Source: Penium margaritaceum (Eukaryota; Streptophyta; Zygnematophyceae; Desmidiales; Peniaceae). From it: 27,190 nucleotides of DNA. The position numbers and the translations under genes are program-made. Location of the stretch: the NCBI GenBank assembly GCA_023375785.1, contig SZWC01006923.1, forward strand, positions 104,929 to 132,118. Reading direction: 5' to 3'. Below, piece after piece: positions 1 to 9,984 of the stretch (positions are counted from its first letter, which is position 1; each line of letters opens with the position of its first letter). The notes under the pieces were generated by a model. The model did no database searches. It saw only the letters and a program-made list of their open reading frames with translations, and was not told the DNA's origin.

Positions 1-47
1 GAGGTGGAGGAGGAGGAGGAGGAGGAGGAGGGAGGGAAGGGGTAGAG
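1..47. repeat. GGA-rich purine microsatellite
   Basis: The first ~47 bases are an imperfect (GGA)n tract on the + strand, purines throughout except for scattered T. It is cut by the window edge, so its full length is unknown. Any ORF through it is low complexity and is not treated as a gene. Confidence 0.85.
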
Positions 48-72
48 ACAGTGGATGGAGGTGGTGGTGTTG

Positions 73-79
73 GCACACA

Positions 80-114
<35 letters not shown>

Positions 115-250
115 GTGTACGCACGCACAAACACATTCGCACGCACGCATGCACGCATGCACGCACGCACGCACGCACGCACGCATGCACGCACGCACAC
201 AAGCACGCACGCTCGTTCGCACGCATGCTCACACGCACGCACGCTCGCAC
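73..250. repeat. (ACGC)n tetranucleotide microsatellite
   Basis: About 175 bases of ACGC/CGCA units with scattered CA, TG and GCTCG interruptions. All frames through it are open and give Thr-His-Ala-Arg type repeats on the + strand. Those ORFs are by-products of the repeat and no protein is called. Alternating purine-pyrimidine DNA of this kind can adopt Z-form in principle. Confidence 0.9.
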
Positions 251-363
251 TCATGCACACCTGGTAGCATATTTCATGGGAGCTGCTGTTGGGAAGGTAT
301 TGGACGTCCAGTGCTTGGCGAACCAAGCAGGAGCACTGTTGTTGGGGTGCAGTCGGAACAACA

Positions 364-486
364 TCGGCAATGCTGCTACTGCTGCTATTTCTGCTGCTTC
401 TGCTGCTGCCTTCCTTACTGCTGCTGCGGCTACTGCTGCTGCTGCTGCTGCAATTGCTGCTCCTGCTGCTGCTGCTGCTGCTGCCG
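364..486. repeat. CTG/CAG trinucleotide-rich tract
   Basis: An interrupted CTG-rich run with variants such as CTA, CTT and TTT. The longest uninterrupted CTG run is near 465-483. It reads as poly-Ala, poly-Leu or poly-Cys depending on frame on the + strand, and as poly-Ala or poly-Gln-like on the minus strand. I cannot tell whether it is transcribed. It is the third microsatellite in the first 500 bases. Confidence 0.85.
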
Positions 487-2241
487 CAGCCACATGTGGG
501 GCCACCATCACAGGCAAGAGTACTGCGCGCAAACGCCACAAGGAACGCCCTCTGGCTTGCGTTGCGGTCAAGGGGGAGGTTGAGAAAGCCGTTGCCGCTG
601 CTGCCGCCGCTGCTGGTGATGCTGCGCCCATTTCCAAGGAAGAGGCGCAGGCGGAAGCAGGACCGGCGGCCTACCACTGACGCGTTGAATGCCGCGCCTG
701 TGACGGACACGTGAACGGGGAGGGGTGTGCGGCGTCGGGGGTGGGTCGAGGACCGGTCCTGCCTCGCCGGCGAGTCTCGCCGGCAGAAAAACGCCGCCCG
801 GTGAGCGGGGGCCGCCCTCTGCGGCGCTGCTCCAGAGAGGGGAGGACGGGGGATCGGGGGAGGAGGAGGAGGAGGTGGAGGTGGAGAAGACAAAGCGGGA
901 GAAAATGGAAAAAGGGACGGAGGAGGAGCCCATTGCCGCGGAGCAACGAGGGAGGATGCGACGATGAGTGCGAGGGAGACCAGAGGCACGAGCCAACAGG
1001 AGGACGTCAAGCGGCTGCTGCTGAGCCTGAGGAACGGCGACCTCCACAACCACCGGCGAAGAGGGAGGTCGCGGAGAGACGTGGCGGGTGCAATGGCGGC
1101 TGCAGAGCTTTGTTCCCGCATCCCTCCTGGTGCTTGCGGGTTCACGCGTGAGTAGCCATCACGGACTCCCTCCGAGGGGCGACACGACCTGCTGGTGTCG
1201 TGCCGGACCTCGGCAGGTCTCGATCGTTTAAACGCGCGATGACTTTTTTGCTGCAAGCCTCGCCAAAGGTTCGCTGGTCACAAACAGGCTGCTTGCGCCG
1301 TCGCCATGGCTGCCGGCGAAGTCTCCGGCAGGTACGGATGTAGGCCGTGGAGAGCGTTCCAGACTCGTGTTCGGGCAGGTGCTGCTGTGAGCTGAAACTA
1401 GTGACACGGTGCATAGGTATTGTTTCGTTCTCTTGTTGCTGCGAAGATGTAAAACTGTGTGCTCGGCGCTCTTGGTGGTAAACCATGGAGTTCCGGTGAT
1501 TTGGCCTGTCAAGCTGTTTGTAAGGGGTATGGAAACCTCCGTCTACTTTAAATCGCTGCTGGACAGCTGGCTGCCGATGTGGATTGTATTCATACCTAGC
1601 GCAACAAAACGCATACAAGATTCAGCGATGCTGAAGTTTGGTTGGAGTAGAACGTTCGTCGTCGAGTTCGAAGACAGACATTCGTCCTCTGCTCGCATCT
1701 GAAATCCCTTGGAGCGTGTGGACAGGAGACAGCACAATCCTCTCTTCCCTTGTCGAATCGCATAGCCACCTAACTGAAGTCTAAAAAATGGTCTTCAAAT
1801 GTTCGTGAAAGCGACTGAGCGGCAGTCGAGCCTCGGTTTTAGCCACGTTGTCAAAACTCCGTGGAAACCACCTTTCTAGCCCTTCACAGCGACAAGGGAA
1901 AGTTTTGGTCCTCATGCACACTCTGCTGTCAGCCCGCCGGCAGAAAGCTGGCACTTGTCCTATTATCCGCACGGATCTGTCTTTCAGTGTACGACCTCGC
2001 ACGATCGTGCCGTCCCGTGTTTCGCATGAAAATTACGAAACCGCACGTAGTTGCACTCCTCTGCATCCAGAAGAGAATGAAACCTTTACATCCAGTTGCG
2101 TCTAGTTTCCTGCGACGGCGCCCGTCCTCCTCCCTATCCGTTCGCTCGATCAGGTTCTTTTTGCTAACCCTTCGGAGCTGCCTCGGTGCGAGCTCTCTGT
2201 AGTGCAGTCGAGCCCCCCGGTTCTTCCAGCCCCTTCCGAAG
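487..2241. other. Upstream region of the UBA2-like gene; no confident gene
   Basis: This stretch is GC- and purine-rich to about 1150, then of ordinary composition. Several overlapping Arg/Gly/Glu-rich ORFs run through 500-1150 in different frames, and none shows a recognisable domain. A good splice-donor match (GTGAGT) lies at 1148-1153. AG acceptors with pyrimidine-rich context lie just before the UBA2-like start, at about 2203-2208. A 5'UTR exon with a ~1-kb leader intron is therefore possible, but that is inference only. The 188-residue minus-strand ORF at 1929-2495 overlaps the coding exon and looks like a shadow. No TATA box stood out. Confidence 0.4.
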
Positions 2242-3720
2242 ATGGAGGAGAGCAAGAAGCGACGGTTTGAGGAGGGGAGCGGCAACGGTGAGTTCCAGAG
2301 CAGTGCTGCCAAGAAGACGCTCAAGCAGCTGGCCAGCCTCCTCACCACGGACGAGCTGCAGCAGCTGGTTGCGGATGCAGCCTCGGCGCATGGCGACGTA
2401 GCCACGTCTCTGTTCGCTGCGACTTCAAAGAGCAACCAGAACCGAAAGGTGTTCGTCCGGGGCTTGGACTTCGACACCTCGTCCGAAACCCTCAATCAGA
2501 TCTTCTCTCAGTACGGCAAGGTGGAGGACTGCTCGGTCATCAAGGACAAGGCGACTGGAAAATCGCGTGGATTTGGTTTTATCACTTTTGCCGAGATGGA
2601 TGCCATTGTGAGGGCTCTTGAGGAGCCGAGTAAGCTGGTCGATGGGCGCATGGCTGTCTGCCAGCTTGCTGTTCTTGGATCTCGCAACAACCCGCAACAG
2701 CAGCAGCAGCAGCAGCAGCAACAAGTACAGCAGGGCCAGTACGCCGATGATATTTTAGAGCGGAAAATCTTTGTGGCCAACGTCCACTCAAGCATCCCTG
2801 CTGAGAGTTTGTTGAGCTATTTTGCTCAGTACGGTGACATTCAGGAGGGCCCCATCGGCTTTGACAAGCTGACGAAGAAGTCGCGCGGCTATGCCATTTT
2901 TGTGTACAAAACGGCGGCAGGAGCTCGAAGTGCGCTTGCAGAGCCCAACAAGACAATCGACGGCCACCAGGTTTTTGTCAAGCTTGCCGGAGATCCCAAG
3001 GGCAAGCATGCGGCTCAGCAGCAGCAGCAACAGCAGCAGGCTCAGGCTCAGGCTGGGCAGCTCTACCAGCAACAGCTGTACGCGCAGCAGCAGATCATGC
3101 AGCCTGTCGTGCAGGGACTCGCTCAAGTGCAGCAGGATGGTCAGACGCAGCAGGTTTATTACTCCACCGGCTACACAGTAGCCCAGCCTCCTACTGCGTA
3201 CACAGCTACTCCCGGTGCAGTGCCTGGGACCCAAACCCTTGCCCCTTCACAGCAGGCTGCACTGTATGCGTATCAAACCGCAGCCCCCGTATCCACAAAT
3301 GGCGGGTACACCGTCGCGGCGTCCGCCGTGCAGCAGCCGTACGGCGTAAGTCAGGCCACGATGGCTTCGCCCATGGTGGGGGCGCTGCAGCCGCAAGCGC
3401 TCTACGGTGTGGCCGCTGCTCCGCAGACTGCGGGTGGCCAGGCGGCTGGCATCTACTACAGCGCTGCCACGCCGCAGCAGCAGACTGCTGTCTCGTCCGT
3501 CCTCTCTTCCTCACAGGCTTTGCGGTCTGCTGGGCAAGGAGCTGTTGTGTTGCCGGCTGGCTATCAGGCTGCTCCACAGCAGGTTGGGGCAGCAGGTGCT
3601 CCAGGCTCCTACTATGCCACCGCTGCTGGCGCCCAACCATATGGAGCATCAGCCGCTGGTGCCGTTTCGCTTGCTTACGGAAGTCACGGCATGGGTGCCA
3701 GTGCACCGCGGGCACCATGA
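2242..3720 (+). CDS. UBA2: UBA2-like RNA-binding protein with two RRM domains
   Basis: A 492-residue protein in one uninterrupted exon. A Lys-rich N-terminus and a short helical segment (residues 27-57) precede two RRMs. RRM1 spans about 69-144, with RNP2-like VFVRGL at 70-75 and RNP1 KSRGFGFITF at 107-116. RRM2 spans about 175-250, with IFVANV at 176-181 and RNP1 KSRGYAIFVY at 213-222. A poly-Gln tract (152-164) links them and a second one (about 259-266) follows RRM2. The C-terminal half is rich in Gln, Ala, Tyr and Gly, which is typical of condensate-prone hnRNP tails. The pre-RRM segment, the RRM pair and the AEPNKTIDGH motif fit the plant UBA2 (UBP1-associated protein 2) family, nuclear proteins that bind U-rich 3'UTRs. 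The long acidic N-terminus of Arabidopsis UBA2a is absent. The start ATG has a good context (GAAGATGGAGG). An internal GTAAGT at 3346-3351 lies in frame and is probably not used. The family call is firm; orthology to one UBA2 copy is not claimed. Confidence 0.88.
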   Translation: MEESKKRRFEEGSGNGEFQSSAAKKTLKQLASLLTTDELQQLVADAASAHGDVATSLFAATSKSNQNRKVFVRGLDFDTSSETLNQIFSQYGKVEDCSVIKDKATGKSRGFGFITFAEMDAIVRALEEPSKLVDGRMAVCQLAVLGSRNNPQQQQQQQQQQVQQGQYADDILERKIFVANVHSSIPAESLLSYFAQYGDIQEGPIGFDKLTKKSRGYAIFVYKTAAGARSALAEPNKTIDGHQVFVKLAGDPKGKHAAQQQQQQQQAQAQAGQLYQQQLYAQQQIMQPVVQGLAQVQQDGQTQQVYYSTGYTVAQPPTAYTATPGAVPGTQTLAPSQQAALYAYQTAAPVSTNGGYTVAASAVQQPYGVSQATMASPMVGALQPQALYGVAAAPQTAGGQAAGIYYSAATPQQQTAVSSVLSSSQALRSAGQGAVVLPAGYQAAPQQVGAAGAPGSYYATAAGAQPYGASAAGAVSLAYGSHGMGASAPRAP

Positions 3721-3738
3721 CCTTCACTGAAACTGACG

Positions 3739-4040
3739 GTGAGTGGAAAACGCTGGCAGAACTTGAACTGCACGTGCATGTGAGTGGCTAAGTGGACGGG
3801 CGTCTTCAGGAGCAAATCCAGCAGTTTCCTCGTTGCATGAAAGGCAAATCTGGCGTCGCACTTTGCTGTTGCAGCATGGCATCATTCCCTCAGGTCCAAC
3901 TGTCATCTTTTTCTGTGGGCCACATCTGACGTGCGCATTTTTCTTGATGTTCCTGTCTTGTTGATTTCGAGCGATTTGATGTCATCTTGTCTTCGTGTTT
4001 CTCCTACTTTGGACTGACAGTGTTTCGATTCTTGTTCCAG
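3739..4040 (+). other. Candidate 3'UTR intron of the UBA2-like gene
   Basis: Eighteen bases after the stop codon lies a strong donor, ACG|GTGAGT, with the GT at 3739-3740. Plausible acceptors follow at 3874 (CTTTGCTGTTGCAG), 3893 (ATTCCCTCAG) and 4040 (TTCGATTCTTGTTCCAG). The last has the best pyrimidine tract and gives a 302-base intron. Several usable acceptors after one donor would allow alternative 3'UTR forms. Arabidopsis UBA2 genes are, as I recall, reported to have splice variants affecting their 3' ends. The intron is inferred from motifs only. Confidence 0.5.
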
Positions 4041-4992
4041 ATGCTTACCTGCTGTATCTTTTCGTAAGAGCTGGGTTGCTCATGAACATCATTTGCTCAT
4101 GTGCCTTTTCAGTGTTGGCCCGTAGGGTGCATTGAACAGAGGCTCTCGGCGCCGAATTCCCTTCTCCATTTGCTATGTTCTCTCTTTCTGAACTCATTCC
4201 AACGGTGGTTTTTATCTCTCTGGTTTTACAATGGCAGCTTCTGTACTCACTTCAATCTTTGGCTGATGGTGCCAAGTCTTGATCGCTCTCTCTGCTGCTC
4301 TACCTACTGGCCTGCTACATGGCTATGGAATTCTGGACGTGATGGTGCTTCATCTCTCCTTGGGCATTGCTGCTTTTGGTGCTGAAGATGTCAAGGAATT
4401 AGCAGCGCTGACGTTGGTCCTTGGACCTGTATGACCTCAATGGTCCAGATGGAAGAAATTTCAAGCTTTGTAGCTTTTTGTGATCTGGCAGCTGTGGCAG
4501 CTGCTTTGCGGCTGTGGTGGATGTTGACCTTCCTTGCGATTCATTATGTCTTCATTTGATAGTCGTCGTTTGCCTGATTTCCACCACCCTTTTTCCTTCA
4601 CCACTTTCAAGTTGGAAACGTGTCTTGTTTGTTATCCCCACAGTCATAGAAGTGTGCCCCCTCTTCTGGTTCATATGACTTCTCCTCCTGCCTCAGATTT
4701 ACTCTTAGTTGCCTACCTGCAGATCGCAGTTGCTTTCTTAGTTGCGACTGTATCGTCTTGATTTCCTCTTGCCTCAATGACTTCCTTTGCATGAACTTCC
4801 TGGGGGGGTTGGCGGGTGTTCAAATGGATCTCTTCCTGCCACAAGCTTGCCGCTGCCACATTCCATGCTTGTTTGGCATGGCATGGTTGGTCGATGTGTG
4901 TGCCCTATCAAACTTCTGGTGGCACCGTTGTATTCTCATGCCAACGAGCACAACCTGACTTGACTTCAAGGGACAAGCAAGTGGTGTGACAC
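4041..4992. other. Non-coding, T-rich downstream of the UBA2-like gene
   Basis: The + strand is T-rich with many TTTG and TCTT runs, as expected for a 3'UTR or intergenic spacer after the UBA2-like gene. Only short ORFs without domain character are present. No clear AATAAA signal was seen near the gene. Confidence 0.5.
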
Positions 4993-5250
4993 AAACCGAT
5001 AGGACTCTCTGGTGGGTAAGGAGCGAACACATTGCGTTGCAGTGGAAGCGCTGGGGCCCGCTACCACAAGCCCCAGCGTCGATGGGCAAAAAAGTAACTC
5101 CTAAACCCAATGGGACGCGAGATCGTCCGGCTAGTATGCATTAATGTATGTTACCTAAACGGTAGGACTCCTTGGTGGGTAACAAGCGGAAACCCCAACC
5201 CAACTGGACGTCCGATTGTCTGGTTAGTATGTGTAAATCTATGTTATCCT
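4993..5250. repeat. Imperfect tandem duplication, one copy with a hairpin-bearing insert
   Basis: Copy 1 (about 4993-5156) and copy 2 (about 5157-5250) share TAGGACTC-(1-2 nt)-TTGGTGGGTAA near the left, and CCCAAYKGGACG followed by TCCGGCTAGTATG or TCTGGTTAGTATG near the right. Copy 1 carries about 70 extra bases (about 5025-5095), including a perfect 9-bp stem (5049-5057 with 5070-5078) whose loop contains CCGCTACC. The same loop recurs in the tandem array at 9985-10482. No coding potential is seen. It looks like a decayed repeat-family fragment. Confidence 0.65.
5049..5078. repeat. Hairpin with CCGCTACC loop
   Basis: Arms CGCTGGGGC (5049-5057) and GCCCCAGCG (5070-5078) are perfectly complementary around a 12-base loop (CCGCTACCACAA). 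The sequence just after it (GGGCAAAAAAGTAACTCC then TAAACCC) also resembles the sequence following each hairpin in the 147-bp array of the TIR element. That supports a shared origin for the two loci. Confidence 0.7.
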
Positions 5251-6062
5251 GCTACTGGCTTTGGCCATCTGCAGTCCCCTTGTTGTGTCGAGGTTAACTG
5301 CTGAAACTGAGGGTTAGAATGTTATTGGGTGAGCATCAAGGGACTGTACTCCCCTTGCAGTGAAGCTTTTGTGCTTTTTTGGGACACACCGCTCGGGACC
5401 CAGGTTTTCACGTCTTTAAGAGGAAGGGCCTTTGGGTCCTGGTGGAAGGTTTTTGGCTTCATGCTTTGTTTGGCAATTAGCTGGAGGGCAAAAGGATTAG
5501 ATGTATCACAATATTAGCCATATTCCCTCAGGCAACCAGTTTGGCTTTTGGTGTTCTCTACAATCTCCCATATCCAGGTGTGTTGGGATTTTGAATGTGG
5601 TGGCCCAAAGCACTACACTACTGAGAGGTACATCCTCTCCAAGGGATTCTTTCCTCAGAAGAAATTTTCTTCACAAGTGAAATGACGTGAGAACAAACGA
5701 GGGAACTGGTCAAACTTTCCAGGGCTGGTCTTTGTAGAGCCCTGTTGGAGTCAGTTAATATTACGCACTAATGACCTGTAATTTCTTTCCTGTAGTAAGT
5801 AGGAGACCGGAGGTTTTCTCTGCTGGCTTCTATACGTAGGCTAAGGTTATATTCCAGAGCATGCACTTATCACTGCGCACCACAGCTGAACATTGGGTGT
5901 TAAAGTGGCAGAGGCTTCCGATGAAAATGGCTTGTAACCCATCCCTCATCAGTACCATAGCTGGCGTGCAATGTCTGGAATCAAACTTCTATGCATACAC
6001 AGTTGTGCTGTCCCACTCACCCCACTAGTCATGGGCCATAGTTCCTAAGCAGTGTAGAGTAT
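5251..6062. other. Intergenic; nothing recognised
   Basis: This interval holds only short ORFs without motifs. I saw no tRNA, repeat family or transposon domain in it. Confidence 0.4.
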
Positions 6063-6096
6063 GCGGGCGGGCGGGCGTGTGTGTGTGTGCGCGCGC
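6063..6096. repeat. GGGC/GT/GC compound microsatellite
   Basis: GGGC units pass into (GT)n and then (GC)n. The tract is bracketed by a direct repeat of GCAGTGTAGAGTAT at 6049-6062 and again at 6095-6108. This suggests expansion of a short duplicated segment. The alternating purine-pyrimidine composition is compatible with Z-DNA. Confidence 0.8.
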
Positions 6097-6108
6097 AGTG
6101 TAGAGTAT

Positions 6109-7393
6109 TTTGGCTATATAGTTTGAAGAAGAGTTTTGCATCATGGAGATTTCATAATACCATCAACTTACATTTTGAATACCGTACTAGCACATGAAAG
6201 GTTGGGGTAAAATAATTGGAATTTGAAGACAAACTGTGTTTTGACCTGGGGTATTCCACACAAATTATATTGAGGGCAGGGCAGTTTGATACAAACACAA
6301 AATATGTATATGTTCTTGTTGAGTTTCAGGTACCGAAGGTGGCCTCAGGTCGAGTCTCGACGTTTGAAAACTTAAGTTTTGAGACTTCGAACGAGGGAGG
6401 CTGTCACTGCCACGCGAACCGTGGCACGTGGGATTCCCTCGAGGCATCCAGCCAGTTCCCTTCGCGAGAACAGCTAAGCTCTCTGTTGGTGGATTTTGTG
6501 GCCGTCACAAATGCGATTGACAGGAGTTGCGCTCTATGTCGTCTATGAGAACGAATGCAAGAATGGGCAGTCAGAGAAATACACACAAATTCAAAAAACC
6601 TGGGAACAATTACACACAAATTTAAAAAAACACCAAAATAATTAGTTTGAGAACCTTTTAAATGCTAGTACGGTATATAGTTTAAAGAATAGAATACCAT
6701 CATTAGTACTGCGTGCTGTATTTGTTGACTTCGAAGCACCATCAATTTACTTCCCATGATTCCTATATTTTCAAGGTGCTTGTGTTCGGCGAGAAAGTGT
6801 CTCAGCCAGAGTGAAACCAGGTGGACACACGCCCGAGGAGTGAAAGGTTTTTTTTGCCTACATGAAGGATGATTTGTGCAGTATAATAGGTTACAGTTGC
6901 ACATGTGTGCATAGGGTTTGATCATTTACAATAAGCTTTAGGTTCCAGTTGTTTTGGCAATAACAATACGAGCTTCTTCGAAGAGGTCAAGGTGGGGTGA
7001 CATTGTGCTGAGAAGATTGTCGTTGACGAGTTCCAGTTGCTGTAATCTGCCCCTCTTGCCAAGGCAAGGTTGAGTGCAGTGACGAAGTCAAGGACAGATT
7101 GTCACTGTTTGTTGTGTGCCAGCTGATCCATGTGTCTCGATATTTATGTGAACAGGTGCCATATTGGAACAGAACACACAATAACAGAGATGAGGTGTGC
7201 TATCTTCAAATAGTTAACTGACAGAAGAAGCAAAAACTAGTGCTCAGCTAACAACACCACTGAGCGCGTTCCTACATGATTTCAGGAACAACAACATTCC
7301 TGCAAAACTGGTGCGTGTACGTTTGTGTGTTCAATGTGATGCACACTCGCTCACCAGGCATCTGGGAAGGGGCGTGACCACATTTCCAGTGCT
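6109..7393. other. AT-rich spacer downstream of the minus-strand UVR/YccV gene
   Basis: The stretch is AT-rich. Its right end is where the 3'UTR of the minus-strand gene must lie. Short ORFs on both strands have no recognisable domains, and no mobile-element protein was seen. Confidence 0.45.
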
Positions 7394-8582
7394 TCACCAG
7401 TCATTGGGGTACACTTGACGAAGCTTTGGCCCAGGAACATATATGTCCTCTTGGAACCCGACAAAAAACTGCAAGGATAAGCAGAGAGGAAGAAGGGAGG
7501 GAAGAAGCGAAACCTCCTCAGCTAAAACACTGGACAGTGAAGAAAGCCAACGAAGGTGAATAGCTGCTGAACAACACACCTTCGGAATCCATGGGTGAAG
7601 GATTGGTCCAGGTTGTCTCTGCAGGGCAAGGTTCTCCTGAGCAACATATGTAGACATCCCACCAGGCCTGTCCCGGGTATCCACGAGGACATGGTAGAAA
7701 GGCTGGTTCCTCCCCTCCGGCAGCATGTCAATCTTCATTGCCTCTTGCCACTCCAGCGGAGCGGAGCACTCAGGGTCATGACCATAGATGACGCCCCTGT
7801 AGCCTGTTAAGCAGGTGACAGGAATGATGACGGTTTAGTGCCAGAAGCTGAACACCTGCAACAGAAAACACAAAGAATGACATAGTTGTTCACCATATCT
7901 GCGATGCGTGATGACGTCCCCGACGCGATACAAAACGTGTGGCTTGGCTGAAATCTCGAGGACTCGCTTCTGGAGTTGAAGAGTCGCGAGCTGATCTCTG
8001 ACCTGTAAGAACACAAAATTTGGTCCCATAAATCCGGCTGGCTGCCCAAGGCGTGCAGAGCGCGGAAGATGGACCAATACGTACCACACAAGCCTCCTCG
8101 TACAGCTCGTAGGATACCAGTCCAGCCATTCGAGTCTTCAGGGATGTGACCTCGGCAGCGAGGGATTTGTAAGCATCGGACATTTCAAGTTTCTGCCCAG
8201 GTGCAAGGGCAAGTGGCAGAGGATAAGCGTCAGACGGTATGCGGTTGAACAGGCCACAACGAAAAAACGCCAGCCGACATGATCAACCGAAATTGATCAC
8301 TACCTTTCTTGCACGTCGTTCGACTGCGCAGTCGTTGCCGAACGAATCGCGGAAGTTCTCCAGTGGGTCGGCAACTTCCATCCTCCAGCTTGCACGCCGA
8401 GAACGTGCTTTCTGCGATCGCATTTGCTGCCTGGTGCTCGAGTGCTTAAACGTTGACCCCAGCTTCAGGGAGCTTCCGTGGCCGGGGAGCTCACCCTGAA
8501 AAGGCGAGGAAGACATTTGCCCCAAGTCGGGTAGACCAGAGAGCGCCGTCTGAAGTCGTGAGCACACCGCAGCTCCAGCCAT
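7394..8582 (-). CDS. UVR-motif plus YccV/HspQ-like (hemimethylated DNA-binding-type) protein, five exons, probably plastid-targeted
   Basis: Exons in transcript order are 8304-8582, 8085-8192, 7894-8002, 7580-7803 and 7394-7468. They give 795 bases, or 264 residues plus TGA. All four introns (111, 82, 90 and 111 bases) are GT-AG with pyrimidine-rich acceptors, and every junction keeps the frame. The ATG at 8582 is the first after an in-frame upstream TAG. Residues 1 to about 70 are rich in Ser, Arg and Leu and poor in acidic residues, like a chloroplast transit peptide. A UVR-type coiled motif spans about 107-140 (SLKTRMAGL to EEACVVRDQL, crossing a junction). A YccV-like domain spans about 153-243, with YRVGDVITHRRYGYRGVIYG, HDPEC, QPFYHVLVD, YVAQENL and HPWIPKFF. 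UVR plus YccV occurs in plant chloroplast proteins of the At2g03390 type. UVR motifs mediate protein contact in UvrB/UvrC and Clp-related adaptors, and bacterial YccV/HspQ is linked to Lon-mediated proteolysis. A plastid adaptor role is inference. Expression evidence is not available from sequence. Confidence 0.88.
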
Positions 8583-9591
8583 CCTTCCCTGCCCGTTTAC
8601 ACAATGGAGCCCTACGAACTACCGACACTCCAGTATTTCTGACAGGCCACCGCTAGAAGCCAACGCATGCGGCTTCACTCGTCAGCAATCGTTCAGTAGT
8701 GCAAAGCAGTCTTCCATGGTGCAAACTTCTGCAACTAACACACGAAGGGGCGCTTTACAGCATGCGACCTCCATCCACTTGAGCACCCAGGTTGAACTGC
8801 AGAAGCCGTAGGTGCCTTGGTCTGCCTTAACCGTGATCAAAGTCCAACCGCAATCTGAGCTCTACGCAACAATCCCAAACGGGATTTGGGCGAGAGCTAG
8901 GCAACTAAAAACAAACCATTCGGTATCAAGTAATCAGCGTGATTTTACCGAGTCCTCTGGAGGTTCGACCACTGAAGTGGCGATTCTTCTTCAAAACAGT
9001 TCAATAACAGTAATCCGAGTAATTAGTGTCGAATCACCCCTGGTCACGTGGGATCACGTCGCCGTCGACGCCAGGACGAAGCAAACCAAAATGACGCCAG
9101 CGTCGCCTGGTTTGCTCTAAGCTGAAGCAAACGAAAACGACGGCTACAGTTACGCGACAACCCAATTGACGATGAGGATCTCGCCACCCAGCTCATACCG
9201 ATAGCACAAACTTTCACGGACAGGTGGGCCGCTCCCATTGTCAGGCCGTGCCAACGCGTACCCGTGCCTCATCCATCACAAGACCTCCGGCACGCTTGGT
9301 CAATGTCAAACGACAAAAGGGAGCTGTACTGCGCCTACTTCACCCTTTCTCTCAGCGGCAAAATACCCTATAACCAACATTTTTAGCGTGGCCCAGCCCA
9401 ATTACCAATGGACAATGTGCGATATAACGCTTTCTGCTCTCTCTACCTCAGTGAGAGGGGCCGCTACGGCTATGTGCGAAGGTAATTTTTTCACCAATCT
9501 CATGGGAGTCCTCAAAAATCCCACGCACCACATGTATCAATAAGCCTGCTATCACGACGTCCTCCACAATCCCACCCACCACACCCACTTT
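8583..9591. other. Promoter-side spacer between the UVR/YccV gene and the LINE remnant
   Basis: It contains the 5' flank of the minus-strand gene. ORFs up to about 100 codons on both strands show no domains. The LINE may begin within the right part, but I could not recognise any LINE protein before about 9592. Confidence 0.4.
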
Positions 9592-9710
9592 GCAGAAGCC
9601 AACACTACCCTCATCCACAAGAAAGGAAAAAAAGACAATTTCTCACACTACATACCAATGTCCCTCCTCAACGTCGAATACAAGATACTACCGAAAGTAC
9701 CTACAAGGAC

Positions 9711-9874
9711 GGTGTAGTAATGTACCCATCGTTCGGTCAATTAATCAGCCGTGTTCATAGTCGAAAACGGAAAAACGACAGAGTCCATAGTCAAAAACAG
9801 AAAGACGGCGCTGTCCATGGTCGCGAACAAAATGACAGCGGTGCCCATATTTTTCATCGTGCGGGCGAAAACGG
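9711..9874 (+). repeat. Left terminal inverted repeat
   Basis: Its inner 43 bases (9832-9874) match the reverse complement of 10646-10688 at 40 of 43 positions, beginning ATGACAGCGGTGCCCAT. Outward, the match continues with more divergence over about 120 further bases. The arm itself is built of roughly 30-base subrepeats of the form TCCATAGTCGAAAACGG. Confidence 0.75.
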
Positions 9875-9918
9875 GCATAGCTCACATTTGACATGGATTT
9901 TGACGTCAAGCTTTGCCG

Positions 9919-9977
9919 GTCGTCACGAGCTAGCAGGAGGAGTTTCGCAGCGAAACCTCCCTACGAGCTCGCGATGA
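9919..9977. repeat. Imperfect hairpin just left of the tandem array
   Basis: Arms around CGTCACGAGCTAGCAGGAGG and CCTCCCTACGAGCTCGCGATG pair imperfectly about a centre containing AGTTTCGCAGCGAAAC. It sits eight bases before the first array unit and has a counterpart on the other side at 10486-10529. Confidence 0.55.
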
Positions 9978-9984
9978 CCCTGCC

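Noticed and set aside
51..714. Overlapping ORFs of 70-209 codons on both strands over the microsatellites
   Set aside because: They are open in several frames at once because the repeats lack stop triplets. The translations are Thr-His-Ala-Arg, poly-Ala or poly-Leu, with no domain.
1929..2495. 188-codon minus-strand ORF
   Set aside because: It overlaps the start of the UBA2-like coding exon antisense, has no domain, and is explained by base composition of the real gene.
3346..3351. GTAAGT donor inside the UBA2-like coding exon
   Set aside because: The reading frame and low-complexity character continue unchanged through it to the stop, so an obligatory intron is unlikely.
3206..3727. 173-codon minus-strand ORF antisense to the UBA2-like C-terminus
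   Set aside because: It mirrors the Gln/Ala-rich low-complexity tail and has no motifs of its own.
8149..8303. In-frame coding extension upstream of the second UVR/YccV exon (reading NRIPSDAYPLPLALAPG)
   Set aside because: It hits an in-frame TGA a short way upstream with no acceptor between. The stretch is pyrimidine-rich and ends in CAG, fitting the 111-base intron that joins exon 1 in frame.
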